Shown here: in pieces, positions 32,083 to 43,604 of the stretch
How positions within the stretch are numbered: position 1 is the stretch's first letter
How the letters are laid out: every line of letters begins with the position of its first letter
Source of the DNA: Amblyomma americanum
Lineage: Eukaryota; Arthropoda; Arachnida; Ixodida; Ixodidae
NCBI RefSeq assembly: GCF_052857255.1
Contig: NC_135505.1
Span: 64,841,149 to 64,905,148 of the forward strand
Direction: 5' to 3'
DNA length: 64,000 nt
Notes under the pieces: generated by a model
What the model saw: the letters and a program-made list of their open reading frames with translations, nothing else
The model's database searches: none
What the model was told of the DNA's origin: nothing
Translations under genes and position numbers: made by a program

Positions 32083-32395
32083 ACAAGATAAAGGAAAATG
32101 AGGGGCTCGTTTGACAAACATATTAAGGAAGCCAACAGTCACCGAAACCAAGGGGCGTAGGGGAATGTTTTTAATCTTTTTTTTTATTTGTAGTGCCAAT
32201 CAATCGGTTTAAAGAAAATTACTTTAAATAAAGCAGCAGCAAAAACAACCATGCCGCCGGTGGGATCCGAACCCACGACCTCCGAATATCGCGTCCGGTG
32301 CTCTTACCAACTGAGCTACAGCGACGGCTGTCCAATCTGCTGCTCTCGTCGGTATTTATGTTTATTGGGTGTAAGCGAACCTTGAGAGTGTTCAC
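32083..32395 (-). repeat. tRNA-like repeat, copy 2
   Basis: Nearly identical to copy 1, starting CAGACAAGATAAAGG. Its cloverleaf (32252-32325) has a fully paired acceptor stem, but the anticodon loop still lacks U33. The two copies are separated by about 167 bp of unrelated sequence. Confidence 0.75.
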
Positions 32396-32427
32396 CACTG
32401 GTTAGCACTACACAATAAAAAAAAATT

Positions 32428-32690
<263 letters not shown>

Positions 32691-33373
32691 CCACAAGATT
32701 CGACATACGCAGTTTTCTTTCGAATGCTGTAACACACTGAAAAAAGGCTGGTCCTCCAGACGAAATGTCAATTAAATCCTGTTATGCTTTTCAATTTCTG
32801 GTGATTTTTTTTTTGCATTGAGCAATCAGCTGCCATGAAATCACCTTGTGTGTGTGTGTGTGAGCTTGTGTGCGTGTGTTCGAGCGTGACTGTGCGTGCG
32901 TGCGTGTATGTGTGTGGTGAGATTTGACATTCATTAGAAAAAGCCATTTATATCTCTCATGCGTACAAACAATAGAATTTAGTCTTACAGGTGCATGGCA
33001 GCATTGCAAAAGGCATATAAAATCGCTAGACAATTTCTGTGTGTCAGTCATTGTAAGCAAGAGAGAACTAAGGGGGGAAAGACTTCTGTGCCGAAGGCAA
33101 TATTCTGTTCCGCAATTGCTCTCCATAAAATATTTTGATGTGTCACGCATTCTTGAAGTTCTTATGTACGTGAGGGCTTGAGTGCAACAAATGAATTTGT
33201 TATTAATTTGTATTTTGCTTCCATTATTCTTAAACAGCCTAGGATACAGTGTTCACAACTTGATTTTGATGTGATAAAACAATATTGGTATAAATGTTAT
33301 AAAGTGTAGTTAACACATACGTTTCCAAATGTTGATAAGTTGATGGGTAGGAATTATAAATACTTTCTTCGTA
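32691..33373. other. Possible degenerate Penelope tail; otherwise empty
   Basis: At 32736-32775 CTGAAAAAAGGCTGG..CCAGACGAAATGTCAAT resembles a damaged hammerhead-type Penelope terminus. The rest of the stretch shows no gene. Confidence 0.3.
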
Positions 33374-33600
33374 CTTGAGTCTTCAGATTACGGTGGCCAA
33401 TATCGGAAGACTGTTGGTAGTGTGTTGGTAGACATTGTTGGTATGCGGTTGATAGGAAATATATATATAATTGATAAGGAGATGATGAAAAGTTTAGGTT
33501 CCTACACACTTGAGTCTTTTGGATAACGGTGGCCAATTTTCAGAAGACCGTTAATAGGGTGTTGATAGAAGTTTTTGGTAAGTGGTTGATAGCAGGTATA
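33374..33600 (+). repeat. Short repeat, two tandem copies
   Basis: ACTTGAGTCTT..ACGGTGGCCAAT..GGAAGAC occurs at 33374 and again at 33507 with the same downstream GTTGGTAGA-like sequence. A third, more diverged copy lies at 34222-34292 (GTGGCCAATTGTCGAAAG). Confidence 0.6.
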
Positions 33601-33614
33601 AAGACTTCCCGTGT

Positions 33615-33737
33615 AAAATTGATTTTTTTGAAAAGGAAATGGCGCACTATCTGTCTCAAATCTCGGCGGACACATGAACCATGCCGTAAAGAAAGGGATA
33701 AAGGAGGGACTGAGAGGAGACAGGAAAAGGTGCAGTA
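33615..33737 (-). mobile_element. Ruka-like SINE fragment
   Basis: Contains GGAAATGGCGCACTATCTGT and CCATGCCGTAAAG-like sequence from the minus-orientation tail. The remaining body is interrupted by another repeat at 33738. Confidence 0.75.
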
Positions 33738-33960
33738 GTGTAGTAATAAGTGGTTTTATTAAAAAAGTAATAGAAAGGAAGAAAAAGATTTTTGCTAGTC
33801 CCGGCATCTGCCATCGATACTGAAGCACCTGATCTGGGGCAGCGGAAGTAAACGCTAGCAGGCATAATGCAGAAATGAAATGAAAGAGGAGAGGAAGAGA
33901 GCATAGGAGAAGAGGAAATATAGAAAACTATTCACGCATTAAGAATATGTACGTACAGGT
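33738..33960. repeat. Interspersed repeat family B
   Basis: Shares GGAAGAAAAAGATTTTTGCT, GGCATCTGCCATCGATACTG and CTGGGGCAGCGGAA with 55215-55535 and, more loosely, with 34612-34830 and 40264-40331. It is inserted in a SINE here and again near 40264. No coding potential. Confidence 0.7.
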
Positions 33961-34485
33961 TTTGCCCGCAATTAGTTCATGATGGAGCAATAAAAACACA
34001 CGCGCACAGCACTGTTGAGTACAACTAGAGTGGGGCATCCAGTGTTTAATAGTCCAAGGTGGCACTCGCGGAGCGTTCGGCCACTGCTTCTAAATACCTG
34101 GCGGCGAAGAGATGGGACGTCAAGACCATCTGTTCGAGGAATGCGCAGAGGATCATCATGGTTCGCCCATGGGTGCGTAGTGGAATACTCCGTAATAATC
34201 TCGACCACCTGGGTTCTTCAATGTACCTGAGGTTTTTTGGACAAAGGTGGCCAATTGTCGAAAGATGGTTGATGGGGTGTTACCACAAAGTATAAAAACA
34301 ATTAAGATCTTTCTATTCATTATCGGTAGGTTTTATTAGCATTTGTCCAGAGACTATTTAAAGAATATTACTAGAATCCCCCTCACCTCCTTTTAAAGTC
34401 TATCTTGTCTGATTAATAAAACTCTCTGTCTTACATCAAGTACTTGTGTCAAATTTATCGCTACTCGTTGCAAAAAATAAGATGA

Positions 34486-34611
34486 GGTTCAACTACGGCT
34501 GAACCTGGTTAGAGAGCGAAAGCTGCGATTTATCGGGTAAGTTGACGCGGCTTGGCCTCTAACGTTGAGTGCGTTCCGCACACTAAATAGGGAACTCTGC
34601 CAGGTAATTAA
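34486..34611 (+). repeat. Interspersed repeat family C
   Basis: Matches 63100-63250: AACCTGGTTA.AGAGC, GACGCGGCTTGG and GTTGAGTGCGTTCCGCACAC are shared. Confidence 0.7.
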
Positions 34612-34823
34612 GTCAGTGTTTGTGGTAAAATAAACACGAAAGGAAGGCAAAAAGTTTTGCTAACACTGGCAGATGCCATCACTACGGCGGTGGCACCTGA
34701 GCTGGGGCAGCGGAAATAAAGGATGGCAAGCATTTGGAGAAGTAAAATGTTAGATGTGAGGGGACAGTAAGAAAGGATAGAGGCAGAGGTGATAAATACA
34801 CTATTTACATAACAATACATTTG
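34612..34823. repeat. Interspersed repeat family B, diverged copy
   Basis: Contains GGCAGATGCCATC, CACCTGAGCTGGGGCAGCGG and AAATAAAGGATGGCA, similar to 33738-33960 and 55215-55535. Confidence 0.65.
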
Positions 34824-35104
34824 CGGTGACACACTCTGCGCACATTTCTGTGCAACCTCCACCTTCTTGTCATCCCCAGCGTAACACGGCCACGTGCTGG
34901 ACTGCATTACCGATAAAGCACAGTGCCACCTCAGCGCCACGCGAGGAATGCGTCACCAACGGCGGTTACAAAAACAGGCTGCCCGGCTGGGAATAGTGGC
35001 TGTTTTCCTTCCGCTACGCGGACGAGCAAAGCGTAGGTATGCGGTCCTTCGTTGCGAGCCCGTTGCCAAAAGAAGTACAAGACTTCGAATGGCGTCGCCC
35101 TTGA

Positions 35105-35598
35105 CAAGTACCGCCGACGAGGGAGCGTCTCACAAGATGGGGCGTCGTACCAAATGCGCGCTGCACCAACTGCGGCGTTGTTGAGACACAGCGGCACGCC
35201 CTGGAAGACTGCGTCGTAGCACGTACTTTGTGGCTCCTGATCTACGGGATGTTTAGGGTGCGCCCGCGCCAGCGCAACTCGCGAAGGCGCTCAATCTTTG
35301 AGCGCCTCGTAATCACAGTAGTGAAGTGCGTGCTTTGGAAGCAACGTAACTTGGCCGAAGTGCGCGCAAGGCGGCAACATGCCATGTTTCCGCTCTTGAG
35401 GAGCGTGCGCCTCATTGTGGCCCTGGTTGACCCAGTTTATTTCCGAACATGGGAACACAGTCGTCCTCCCAACCAAGCTGTACTAGATAATATTCGATGC
35501 GTATGCCCTGAGTTTGTTGCGGTAACGAGCACCATCCCCCGACCTATTTATGCCTGTATATGGGCACCATTTCCCCCGCCCTTGTCCCTCACTTAATA
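35105..35598 (+). pseudogene. LINE 3' fragment with CCHC motif
   Basis: Reads CTNCGVVETQRHALEDC and then VITVVKCVLWKQRNLAEVRARR, typical of the post-RT C-terminal zinc finger of some LINEs. It lies between the two halves of an LTR and is followed by a truncated SINE tail at 35600-35665. Confidence 0.65.
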
Positions 35599-35599
35599 A

Positions 35600-35665
35600 T
35601 AATAATTGGTTTTTTGAGGAAAGGAAATGGCGCAGTATCTGTCTCATATATCGTTGGACACCTGA
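35600..35665 (-). mobile_element. SINE tail fragment
   Basis: (AAT)n then GGAAATGGCGCAGTATCTGT and TTGGACACCTGAACCGCC. The rest of the SINE is missing. Confidence 0.8.
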
Positions 35666-35692
35666 ACCGCCTTCTCCTTTTCCTAACCGCAG

Positions 35693-36107
35693 CGTACTGT
35701 GATGTATGTTAGATTTGGAAAGAGTCTGTGCCATAATATTGACTGTACACAGATTTTTGGCCTGCTCGGTACCTGTTTCTTTCTTTTCAAATTGGTGACT
35801 GCTTCACCCATTTTTTTGCACCTGTTGTTTTGAGATTACCTTATGTACTATTCGGGTCTAATTACTGTCTTGTGCACTAATAAAACCTCTTTGTGACCAC
35901 CGTGTACTGAGATGTATGTTGGATTTGGAAAGAGGCCGTGCCATGGTATTTACTGTACATAGATTTTTGGCCTGTTCGGTACCTCTTTCCTTCTGTCCAA
36001 ATTGGTGACTGCTTTGACCATTTTTTTTTTTGCTCCTGTGGTTTCGGCATTACCTTATGTACTATTTTTAACTAAATATTGTCTGGTGTACAAATAAATT
36101 ATATTTG
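35693..36107 (+). repeat. Tandem repeat, two ~210-bp units
   Basis: Units starting GTACTGTGATGTATGTT (35693) and GTACTGAGATGTATGTT (35903) share TTTGGAAAGAG, ATTTTTGGCCTG and ATTACCTTATGTACTAT. Each ends in an AATAAA-like element, resembling tandem LINE 3' UTR monomers. Confidence 0.75.
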
Positions 36108-36780
36108 TGGGTATGCTCGTCCGCTGCCGTCGCTGATAAACAGTTGTTTCGTTTTATGTTGAGATTCGTCCATTGGCAGAATGGTATACCACATCTGGTG
36201 ACACGGACAACAGGCAGTAACGCATCGCCGTCCTTCAGCATCCAATGACTTTCCACATCTGGTGACCCGTCGAGCCGCACCTTCTCCTGCAGCTGCGTTC
36301 TTGGATGGCTTACTGGCAGGACCCAACTGACGATCCGCCGCTTCCGACGTTCCAGCCTCAAGGCATCGGCGGGCGGTCCCACCCACGCTCTCGCCCACGC
36401 ACTCTTCGTCGGGACCCTGCCCACCTCGGAAACCACTGGCCACCTCCTCGCCACTCCTGCCCAGCATCTTTGGCCCGACCGTTCCTCTCCACGACACACG
36501 AGAGGCACATTTGGCCCAGTTCCCACCTCCTCGCCCACCGCTGTCTCTATCGCCAAAGCTTCTTGCCGATAAGGAACGCTCTGTGACCGTCACCACGTCC
36601 CGTTTTTCGGCACCTCTGTCTGGCTCGCCCCAACAGGCTTCTGCAGCGCTGTCGCAGCCGCGGTCTGTTGGTTCTCAGGAGCTCTCGGCCAAGCCCCAGA
36701 CTGCCATTCAGAGCGCCAGCCCCTCCAACGGTCCCCAACGCACCAAACAACCCACGCAGTAGGATGAGAAGGCCAAACCG

Positions 36781-37443
36781 GTGACAGCGGCACCAAGCAT
36801 GGTGATAGTCACCCGCCTTATTTTGCCTTGCAACGACGCTGAACCAGTGCCTGTCCTCCCGCCTCCCCTTGGCATCTCGACGGCCCCCGCTCCCCCGGCG
36901 CCGCCAGCCCAGCCGGCGTCTCCTGCCTTCCCGGCAGCCTCGGCACACGCAGCGCTTTCAGCCATTCTCGCAGTCTCGTTCCTTCCGGTGGCCTCGGCTC
37001 TCCCGGTTCCCACGTCCTTCTCGGCGGCCTCGGCTCTCTCGGTACCCATGGCCCTCTCGGTGGCTGCGGCCATCCCGATAGCACCCGCCCTCCCGACAGC
37101 CGCGGCCCTCCCGACAGCCCTAGCCCCTTCGATAGCCCCGGTCCTACTGACAGCCCCGCCCCTCCCAGCGACCCAGACCCTCCCGGCAGCTCCGCCACTC
37201 ATGGCACCTCCGACTGCCACTACCTCGCCGTCGTCCTCCTACGTGCACGGCTCGGCGCCAATGGCAAGGGCGCCACTCATGCCGCCGCCAGTCACGTTCA
37301 GGCCAATCGCTTCACGGATGGCTGCGAGCGTGTCCCAGCAGCCCCATACCGTCCACCAAAGCCAAAACCCTGCCTGGAACCTCGCTGCGCCTGTGGCCCC
37401 CCTCTTGCTACCGCGCAGCTCAGCCCGGCATCATCTGCGCTAA
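36781..37443 (+). CDS. Pro/Ala-rich ORF inside the LTR element, function unknown
   Basis: A 220-residue open frame starting MTAAPSMVIVTRL. It is dominated by Ala, Pro, Ser and Leu and built on imperfect short repeats such as CTCGGCTCTCCCGGT. All three plus frames and one minus frame stay open here, as expected for a GC-rich degenerate tandem repeat, so translation is doubtful. If real it would be a gag-like or structural protein of the LTR element; I do not recognise a domain. Confidence 0.25.
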   Translation: MTAAPSMVIVTRLILPCNDAEPVPVLPPPLGISTAPAPPAPPAQPASPAFPAASAHAALSAILAVSFLPVASALPVPTSFSAASALSVPMALSVAAAIPIAPALPTAAALPTALAPSIAPVLLTAPPLPATQTLPAAPPLMAPPTATTSPSSSYVHGSAPMARAPLMPPPVTFRPIASRMAASVSQQPHTVHQSQNPAWNLAAPVAPLLLPRSSARHHLR

Positions 37444-38129
37444 TCTCGCGACCCGCAACACACCTAGCTCCCTCTGCTGTCATGCCGGCCATCAGCTGCT
37501 GCACCTGAATCACCAACACTGGGTCCATTTCACAGACTGACCCATCTTATTCTCCTCCACTCCACGTCCCTCGCTGCACCCTGAAACCTCGGCCACCGAG
37601 CAACTGCCGAAGTCGGCCACCTGAGCCGCGTCTTCGGACCCCGGACGGCCTGCACGACTCTTGACACATCCGACATTTACAAGCCCTGCGGGCTCTCCAC
37701 TGCGCGGTCGGATGGTGTGGAGGCACACTCTGCGCATATTTCCACGCAGCCTTCTCCTTCTTATCATCCGGCTCAGTGTAATACGGCCACGCGCTGGGCT
37801 ACGTTACCGATAAAGCACAGCGCCACCATTGCATCACTTGATGCATGCGTCAAAAGCAGCTGCTACAAAAACAGGCTGCCCGGCTGGGAAGAACAGCAGT
37901 TTTCCTTCCGATTCCCTGACGAGCGTAGCGTGGGTATCCTCGTCCACTGCCGTCGCTAATAAACATTTGTTACGTTTCATGTTGGGATTCGTCCTTCGGC
38001 AGAATGGCATCCCACACAGATGTACAAGTTGCGCATGTGCAGAGTTATGAAAGAAAGGAAAAACACACGAGCACAACACTTTGCACACAACAACTGAGTG
38101 GAGCGCCCGGCTGTTAATTTTCACCTTGC

Positions 38130-38440
38130 CAGGTGGCGGTTAAATTAATGCTTGATCGGTAGAGGTTTTCCACCCAATGAATGCGGCGGCTTATTTCTGC
38201 AGTGGCGCCTGTATTCCACAACCTTGTTAGCGCTAATGCATGCCGCCCACATCGCTCTCTCCCCTCCGCCACGTACCTCAAAGCGCAATTGAGGCGTCCA
38301 CTGCCCCAAGGTGCCAGTTATGCGCCTTCCTTTCCTCGAAAACAACGGAGTATACAGCGTTGTGAACGCTAACTCAAATGAACACAACGAACACCGAGGA
38401 CTATAATAGCTCAGTGCCACGTTTCTGCCAAAACTTTGTG
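38130..38440 (+). repeat. Interspersed repeat family D
   Basis: Shares GGTTAAATTAATG, CACCCAATGAA, ATGCATGC.GCCCACATC, CCACGTACCTCAAAGCGC and CCAGTTATGCGC with 63230-63326 plus 63652-63760, where a SINE splits the copy. No coding. Confidence 0.75.
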
Positions 38441-38444
38441 AATG

Positions 38445-38556
38445 CCAAACATATATCGGTGGACACCCGAACCGGATTTGAGGAAAGGAAATGGCGTATT
38501 AACTGCCTCACATGCATCGATGGGCATCCGAACGGCTCCGTAAGCGGTTTCACTTA
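38445..38556 (-). mobile_element. SINE tail fragments
   Basis: ATATCGGTGGACACCCGAACC, GGAAAGGAAATGGCG and a second ATCGATGGGCATCCGAAC, all from minus-orientation SINE tails. Confidence 0.65.
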
Positions 38557-38850
38557 CCCGCCGTGGTGGCTCAGTGGACAAGGCGCTCGGCTGCTGATCC
38601 GGTGTTCCCGGGTTCGAACTCAACCGCGGCGGCTGTGTTTTTATGGCGGCAAAACGCTAAGGCGCCCGTGTCTTGTGCGATGTGACTGCACGCTAAACAT
38701 CCCCAGGTGGTCAAAATTATTCCGCAGACCTCCACTACGGCACCTCTTCCTTCCTTCTTTCGCACCTCTACGGCGCGGTTCAGGTGTCCGCCGATATGTG
38801 CGACAGATACTGCGCCATTTCCTGTCCTGAAAAACCATTTATATTTTTCT
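38557..38850 (+). mobile_element. Ruka-like SINE
   Basis: Head with GGTGGCTCAGTGG and GGTTCGAACTC, body GTGCGATGTGACTGCACGC, CCCCAGGTGGTC and GCGCGGTTCAGGTGTCC. Nearly full length. Confidence 0.92.
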
Positions 38851-38911
38851 CTGGCTCACGTGAATGTCACAACCGGAAGCACCGCAAAATGGTTACGAGA
38901 TCGCGTACTGA

Positions 38912-39510
38912 TGGCGCGTTCACACTTGGACATTCGGCGGCGAGAGGAAGCGGAATCCGCGGCCGCCGAAAAGCTGTCTCGTTCACACTTCCCGGCCACC
39001 GCATCGCCACTCATCGTCTGTGTGTCGTCTGCTCACGGCGTACACAGATGTGGCAAGCGGTTAATCGATGCTGTCTACATACCAAAACCTTATGCACGCT
39101 TGCGTATGCTAAATGCAGCTATTTTGTCGGATGTTACGACAGTTCTAACATTCTCCCTTTTTAAACGCCCAGTGGTGCCATCTGGTGGTTAGGCCAGGAA
39201 CCATTCTTGTCAACAACTCGACGCCCCTATTAAGACTAAAAGGGGAAGAATCGTCACCCGAAATGAAAATTAAGGCAAGTTTATCGCTCAAACGTTTTCT
39301 TATGGGCGAGATAAGATAAAGCGAATGACCGCTGGCTCTTTTATGGCCTGTGAACGTGGTGAAAAATGCAGTAATAGCGACAAATCCAGTCCGAAGCGAG
39401 GCGTCCTGCATCGAAGGGCGGCCTTTCCGCTGGGTATTTCGGCGGAATCTCTGCCGCGGAAGCGGATTCCGCTCGCTCTCGCCGCCGAATGTCCAGGTGT
39501 GAACGTGCTA
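38912..39510. mobile_element. Unclassified non-autonomous TIR element, ~600 bp
   Basis: Left end (GGCGCGTTCACACTTGGAC, then ATTCGGCGGCGAGAG and AGCGGAATCCGC) is repeated inverted at the right end (39455-39510), giving about 48-bp TIRs with a few mismatches. The right end is followed by TTAA, the left is preceded by CTGA. No transposase. The superfamily is undetermined; TTAA would suggest piggyBac, but the termini do not look like that family. Confidence 0.75.
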
Positions 39511-39739
39511 TTAAGCGAAAGCTTCAAAAATGCTACACCAATAATGCAAGTCGCGGTTGATACTTGAAATATTTATTGCGTCAGTTTCCTTTCCTCAGGC
39601 TAGAACACTTTATGCCACAAAAAAGAAAATTTTCACCGCAACACAAACAACTGTCCCCAACGATGCCTGAGGTGGAGAATAAAAATAAACACATATCTAA
39701 ATCCTAACATTTTACACACGATTAGACCTACATGAAACA

Positions 39740-40012
39740 GGTGTTAATGTATTTGATGCGGAGCAAGCTCCACGCTCTAGCATACATCTTGGGAATGCCA
39801 GGAAGAACCGGACAAAAATTGTGCCATACCCGACGCACAAGCAGTGGGATGAGGCCCTGACCAGTGAAATGCCTTCAGCAGCAAGCCTGGATCATCCAGC
39901 TAGTCCGCAGGTCAGCTACTGCCAGAGGAGCCCTGCACTAACGGCTCTGGCAACAGGACCCTGAGAATTAATCTATTCTAAATAAAAGTTTGCTTTCTCT
40001 CTCCATCTCTCT
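39740..40012 (+). mobile_element. 5'-truncated LINE 3' end
   Basis: C-terminal-like reading HKQWDEALTS, stop, then AATAAAAGTTTGC and a (CT)n tail, typical of a LINE 3' end. Confidence 0.5.
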
Positions 40013-40076
40013 CTCTCTGCAATTCCTAAAATATCATTTTTTTTTGCAAATATCCCAGAGAAGACTACGAATATAA

Positions 40077-40418
40077 AAAATTGGTTTTGAGAAAAGCAAA
40101 TGGCGCAGTAACAGTGTGACGTGTCTCGGTGGGCACCCGAACCGCGCCGTAAGGAACGTATAAAGAATGGAATGAAAGAAAAGAAGAGATGCCGCGGAGG
40201 AAACCACCTGGGGATCTCAATGTGCACTGACTTCGCACAGCACGTGGGCGCCATGGCGTTTGCAGTGGTAAGAAGTTTTATTAAAATAATAATGAAAAGG
40301 AAGGAAAAGATTTTCCTAGCTCCGGCATCTATCGAAACGCGACCGCCACGGTCGGGTTCGAACTGGATGCTCCCGCTGAGCAGACGAGCACAGTAAAGCA
40401 CTGAGCCACCGCGGCGGG
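40077..40418 (-). mobile_element. Ruka-like SINE interrupted by repeat B
   Basis: Tail with AATGGCGCAGTAACAG, body GTGCACTGACTTCGCACAGC, then about 68 bp of repeat family B (40264-40331), then the tRNA-like head (GGTTCGAACTGG, GGCTCAGTGC on minus). A nested insertion. Confidence 0.8.
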
Positions 40419-40424
40419 TGTACT

Positions 40425-43400
40425 GGAGGGCTACGGAATATTTCCGACCACCAGACGGGGCGACGGCCACCACGTGGAAAAACCCGTCAACCGACCTATT
40501 AATGACCACATGATCGTCGAAATACACGTACACACTCCAGACAAGGCGCAGGGCACTAAGCAAAAATTCAAATGGGCCGATTGGGAAGATCTCAGAAATG
40601 AACGACGCCAACAAGTTTTCAGGAGATACGATCTGGGACATCCAAGCCTCGACCCGCTCGCTGGTTGCAGGCACCGAAGCGTCAAACAAGACCGTCGAAA
40701 CCGAGGTTGAAATTGACGAGATGGACAGCCGCCTGGAGGATCTCATTGAGGCGAAGAGCTTGGTCATAGCTAGATATAAGGGACAGAGACTCAATCAGAG
40801 ACTCAGAAAGAATATAGCGGAAATCAACCGCAACATCGAGGAGCACTGCCGAACGCTCAACCGCCAGCAATGGGATGAGTTATGCAATGCAGTCGACGGC
40901 CAACTACACAACGGGAAATCGTGGAAACTGCTCAGGTGTCTGTTAGACGAAACGAAGACCAAGAACCACCAGACGAACTGCCTCTCACGTCAACTGCGCA
41001 AGGAGCTCGAGAGCACGGTGAAGATGCAGTGACTGTCCAGTTACGAGCCAAGTACTTGCCGCACACTTCGTGCGCACAACACTGCCCATATGAGAGGGAT
41101 TTGAACGTAGAACTGGATAAGGACTTTAGCGCAGAAGAGATCAGGACGGCGCTGCGCAACCTCCACAGCAGATCAGCGCCGGACCCTGACGGGGTGTCGA
41201 ATCGTGCCATGAATAATTTCGACGACCGATCCGTGGAACAGTTAACGGCGTTAATGGCGTTAATCAATGACTGCTGGCAGCGCGGCAGCCTCCCGTAACA
41301 GTGAAAAACTGGGAGAATGATACTAATCCCGAAACTCGAAAAAGCGCCGAGACTCGACAACCTTCGCCCCATATCTGTAACGTCGTGCGCCGGCAAGACT
41401 ATAGAGCACGCACTTCTTAACCGCTGGCAAGCCCACTTAGAGCAGCAAGGGGAACACCCACCATAGGATTTCGCCCACAATTATCCACGCAAGACGCAAT
41501 GATACAACTGAAGCACCAAGTGCTTAACGGCTCGATGAGAGGTGCCAGAGCAATTCTAGGCCTCGACCTTGAAAGCGCGTTCGAGAGAATCGCGCACTCG
41601 GCGATCATACACCAGATATCGCGGCAAAATCTAAATGTACGCACATACAACTACGCAAAAACATCTTGACCGACAGGCGAGCTGTTTTAGTGGAAGGGGA
41701 CCTCCGGCTAGAAGAGCAAACGCTGGGGACCACAGGTACTCCGCAGGGCTCCGTCATAGCGCCCACGCTCTTCAACCTGGTCGTGATCAGGCTAGCAGAA
41801 AAGCTACAAGAACTCGAAGACGTCCGGCACACTATATACGCCGACGACATAACCCTCTGGGTGCACGAACACAGCGACGGTCACATCGAAACGGCACTTC
41901 AAATAGCAATCGAGACAATAGAGGAATACCTTGTGGGTACGGGATAACGATGTTCGCCGAAAAAGTCGGAACTACTCTACCGCCCTACGAAGACAGGCAG
42001 ACCACTTGAGGGTGGTCGTAATGCGGCAACAACCAGACGAGAATACGAAGAGATCAGACTATGCTTTAGGAACGGAGTAACCATTCCGATAGGGCACAGA
42101 ATTAGGATCCTCGGCATGATAATCGAGGCCAACGATGTCAATGGCGACACGATCACTAAATTGAAGCACAAGACGAATAACGCCATGCGAATCCTCGAGA
42201 GGGTCACTAGCAGAAGAAATGGAATGGAGGAGGCGAGTCTCACACAACTAATACACTCTTTTGTCATGAGCCATACTGCGTACGTCGCGGCATTCGACAA
42301 TGGTAGAAGGAAGAAGAAGCCAAGGTTAACGTCTTCACCCGCAGGGTGTACAAGATAGCACTTAGTCTACCTGAGTCCATAAGCACGCACCGCCTGCTCC
42401 AGCTCGGGCTTCACAACACCGAGGCGCAGCGTACTTCAAAACTAGAAAAATTGGCGGGCACGAGAGCAGGACGCCAGATCATGTAAAGTCTCGGCATCTG
42501 TTACCATGTACAAGGCAAGAAAGTCGTCGTCCCGAACGCGATCAGACAAACGATAAGAGTCGACCTGATTCCATGGAACGTCCACCCGGATCACAACCGG
42601 GAAAGAAGAGTAGCCAGGGCCATAGCTCTCTTACATAGGCACGGAGACAAAAGGGGGACAAGGTTCGTTGACGCCGCGGAATACACAGAGCGCTCACGAT
42701 TCGCGGTTGTGGTCGTCGATTGGAGTTAAAAAACGCGGATGACGGCAAGTGTAGCGTGAGATCGCGCAGAATAAGCGGAGGAAGCGGCGGTTGCACTCGC
42801 CCTCACAGATCCGACGTGCACCACGGCTCTTTGTGACTCGCAACAAACGGTTCAAAACTTCGCCAAAAGACGGATCTCACCGAGGGCGGCTCGAGTCCTG
42901 AGCTATCGAAAAGTGAAGCGGGAGGGAGATTTTAAACCAGAATTCAGGGGTTCCCGGCGCACATGGGAGAAGAATCAAAGAAATATCGCAACCAAAAGGA
43001 GACGGCACATGTCAAGGCGCGCGAGCTCGCGAACCGCGCCGGCGACCGTCGTCCTATGGACAGCAGCAACAAATGCTTGACCAGCTACTACGAAATTACC
43101 AAGGTCCCCTCTACCAGGCCCGGCGAACCTTTTCTCCGCCCAGCGACAAGCTGGACAGGGCACACGCGGTGGCCTTCAGACAACTCCAGACGCTCACGTA
43201 CCCCAACCGGGAACGACACCTCAGGCTCTACCCGGCACGTACCCGACAAATATATGCAAGGTCTGCCACATGGATATCGCCAATTTAACCGATATTCTCT
43301 GGGACTGTAACAAAAACTAGCATGGTGCTAAATTCAGAACCCTCCCGCCGTGGTGGACCGCTGCCTTGCGCAGCCCCAGCCTCGGTGACCAAATCTGCGC

Positions 43401-43530
43401 CGTCCAGCAAGCAGGCCCGCGAGGCGATGGCGAGGCAACACCTCGACGTCCCCACATGGAAGACCTCAGGTCCCGTCGGCGAATGCTCTGCAGGACCTTA
43501 AATAAAGTTGTTACCAACCAACTAGACGTA
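40425..43530 (+). pseudogene. LINE with RT, RNase H and zinc finger, 5' truncated
   Basis: Starts at the end of the endonuclease (NDHMIVEIHVHTPDKAQ near 40500). The linker is open at 40598-41032. The RT entry has ALRNLHSRSAPDPDGVSNRA at 41150-41210 and LRPISVTSCAGKT at 41363-41400. The palm, open at 41666-41947, has TPQGSVIAPTLFNL and IYADDITLWV. The thumb reads IRILGMIIEANDVNGDTI. A degraded RNase H (RFVDAAEY) lies near 42665. A final CKVCHMDIANLTDILWDC lies near 43258-43312, and the 3' end AATAAAGTTGTTACCAACCA at 43501-43520. Several frameshifts and stops make it non-functional. RNase H presence fits the I group. Confidence 0.85.
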
Positions 43531-43604
43531 TTTAACGCGCGCTGATAGCCCACAGTTCACGGAAGCCTTTTGCGTTACCTGTGATAGGATCAACGGGAAG
43601 GAAA

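Larger units (their letters stand above)
34824..38016 (+). mobile_element. Non-autonomous LTR element with split 5' LTR
   Basis: The right LTR is 37716-38016 (starts TGTGGAGGCACACTCTGCGC, ends CCCACA). Matching sequence on the left is split: 34824-35042 covers the first two thirds and 36108-36193 the last part. About 1 kb of LINE, SINE and tandem-repeat sequence lies between them. After 36193 comes a primer-binding-like TGGTGACACGG. The internal region (36194-37715) has no pol. Only a Pro/Ala/Ser-rich low-complexity region is present, so this is TRIM/LARD-like. Confidence 0.65.

Noticed and set aside
31773..32325. Two genuine tRNA genes
   Set aside because: Both clovers lack U33 and sit in larger duplicated repeat units, so I call them tRNA-derived repeats.
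36068..37220. Minus-strand Gly/Ala/Arg-rich proteins
   Set aside because: Shadows of a GC-rich low-complexity region inside an LTR element.
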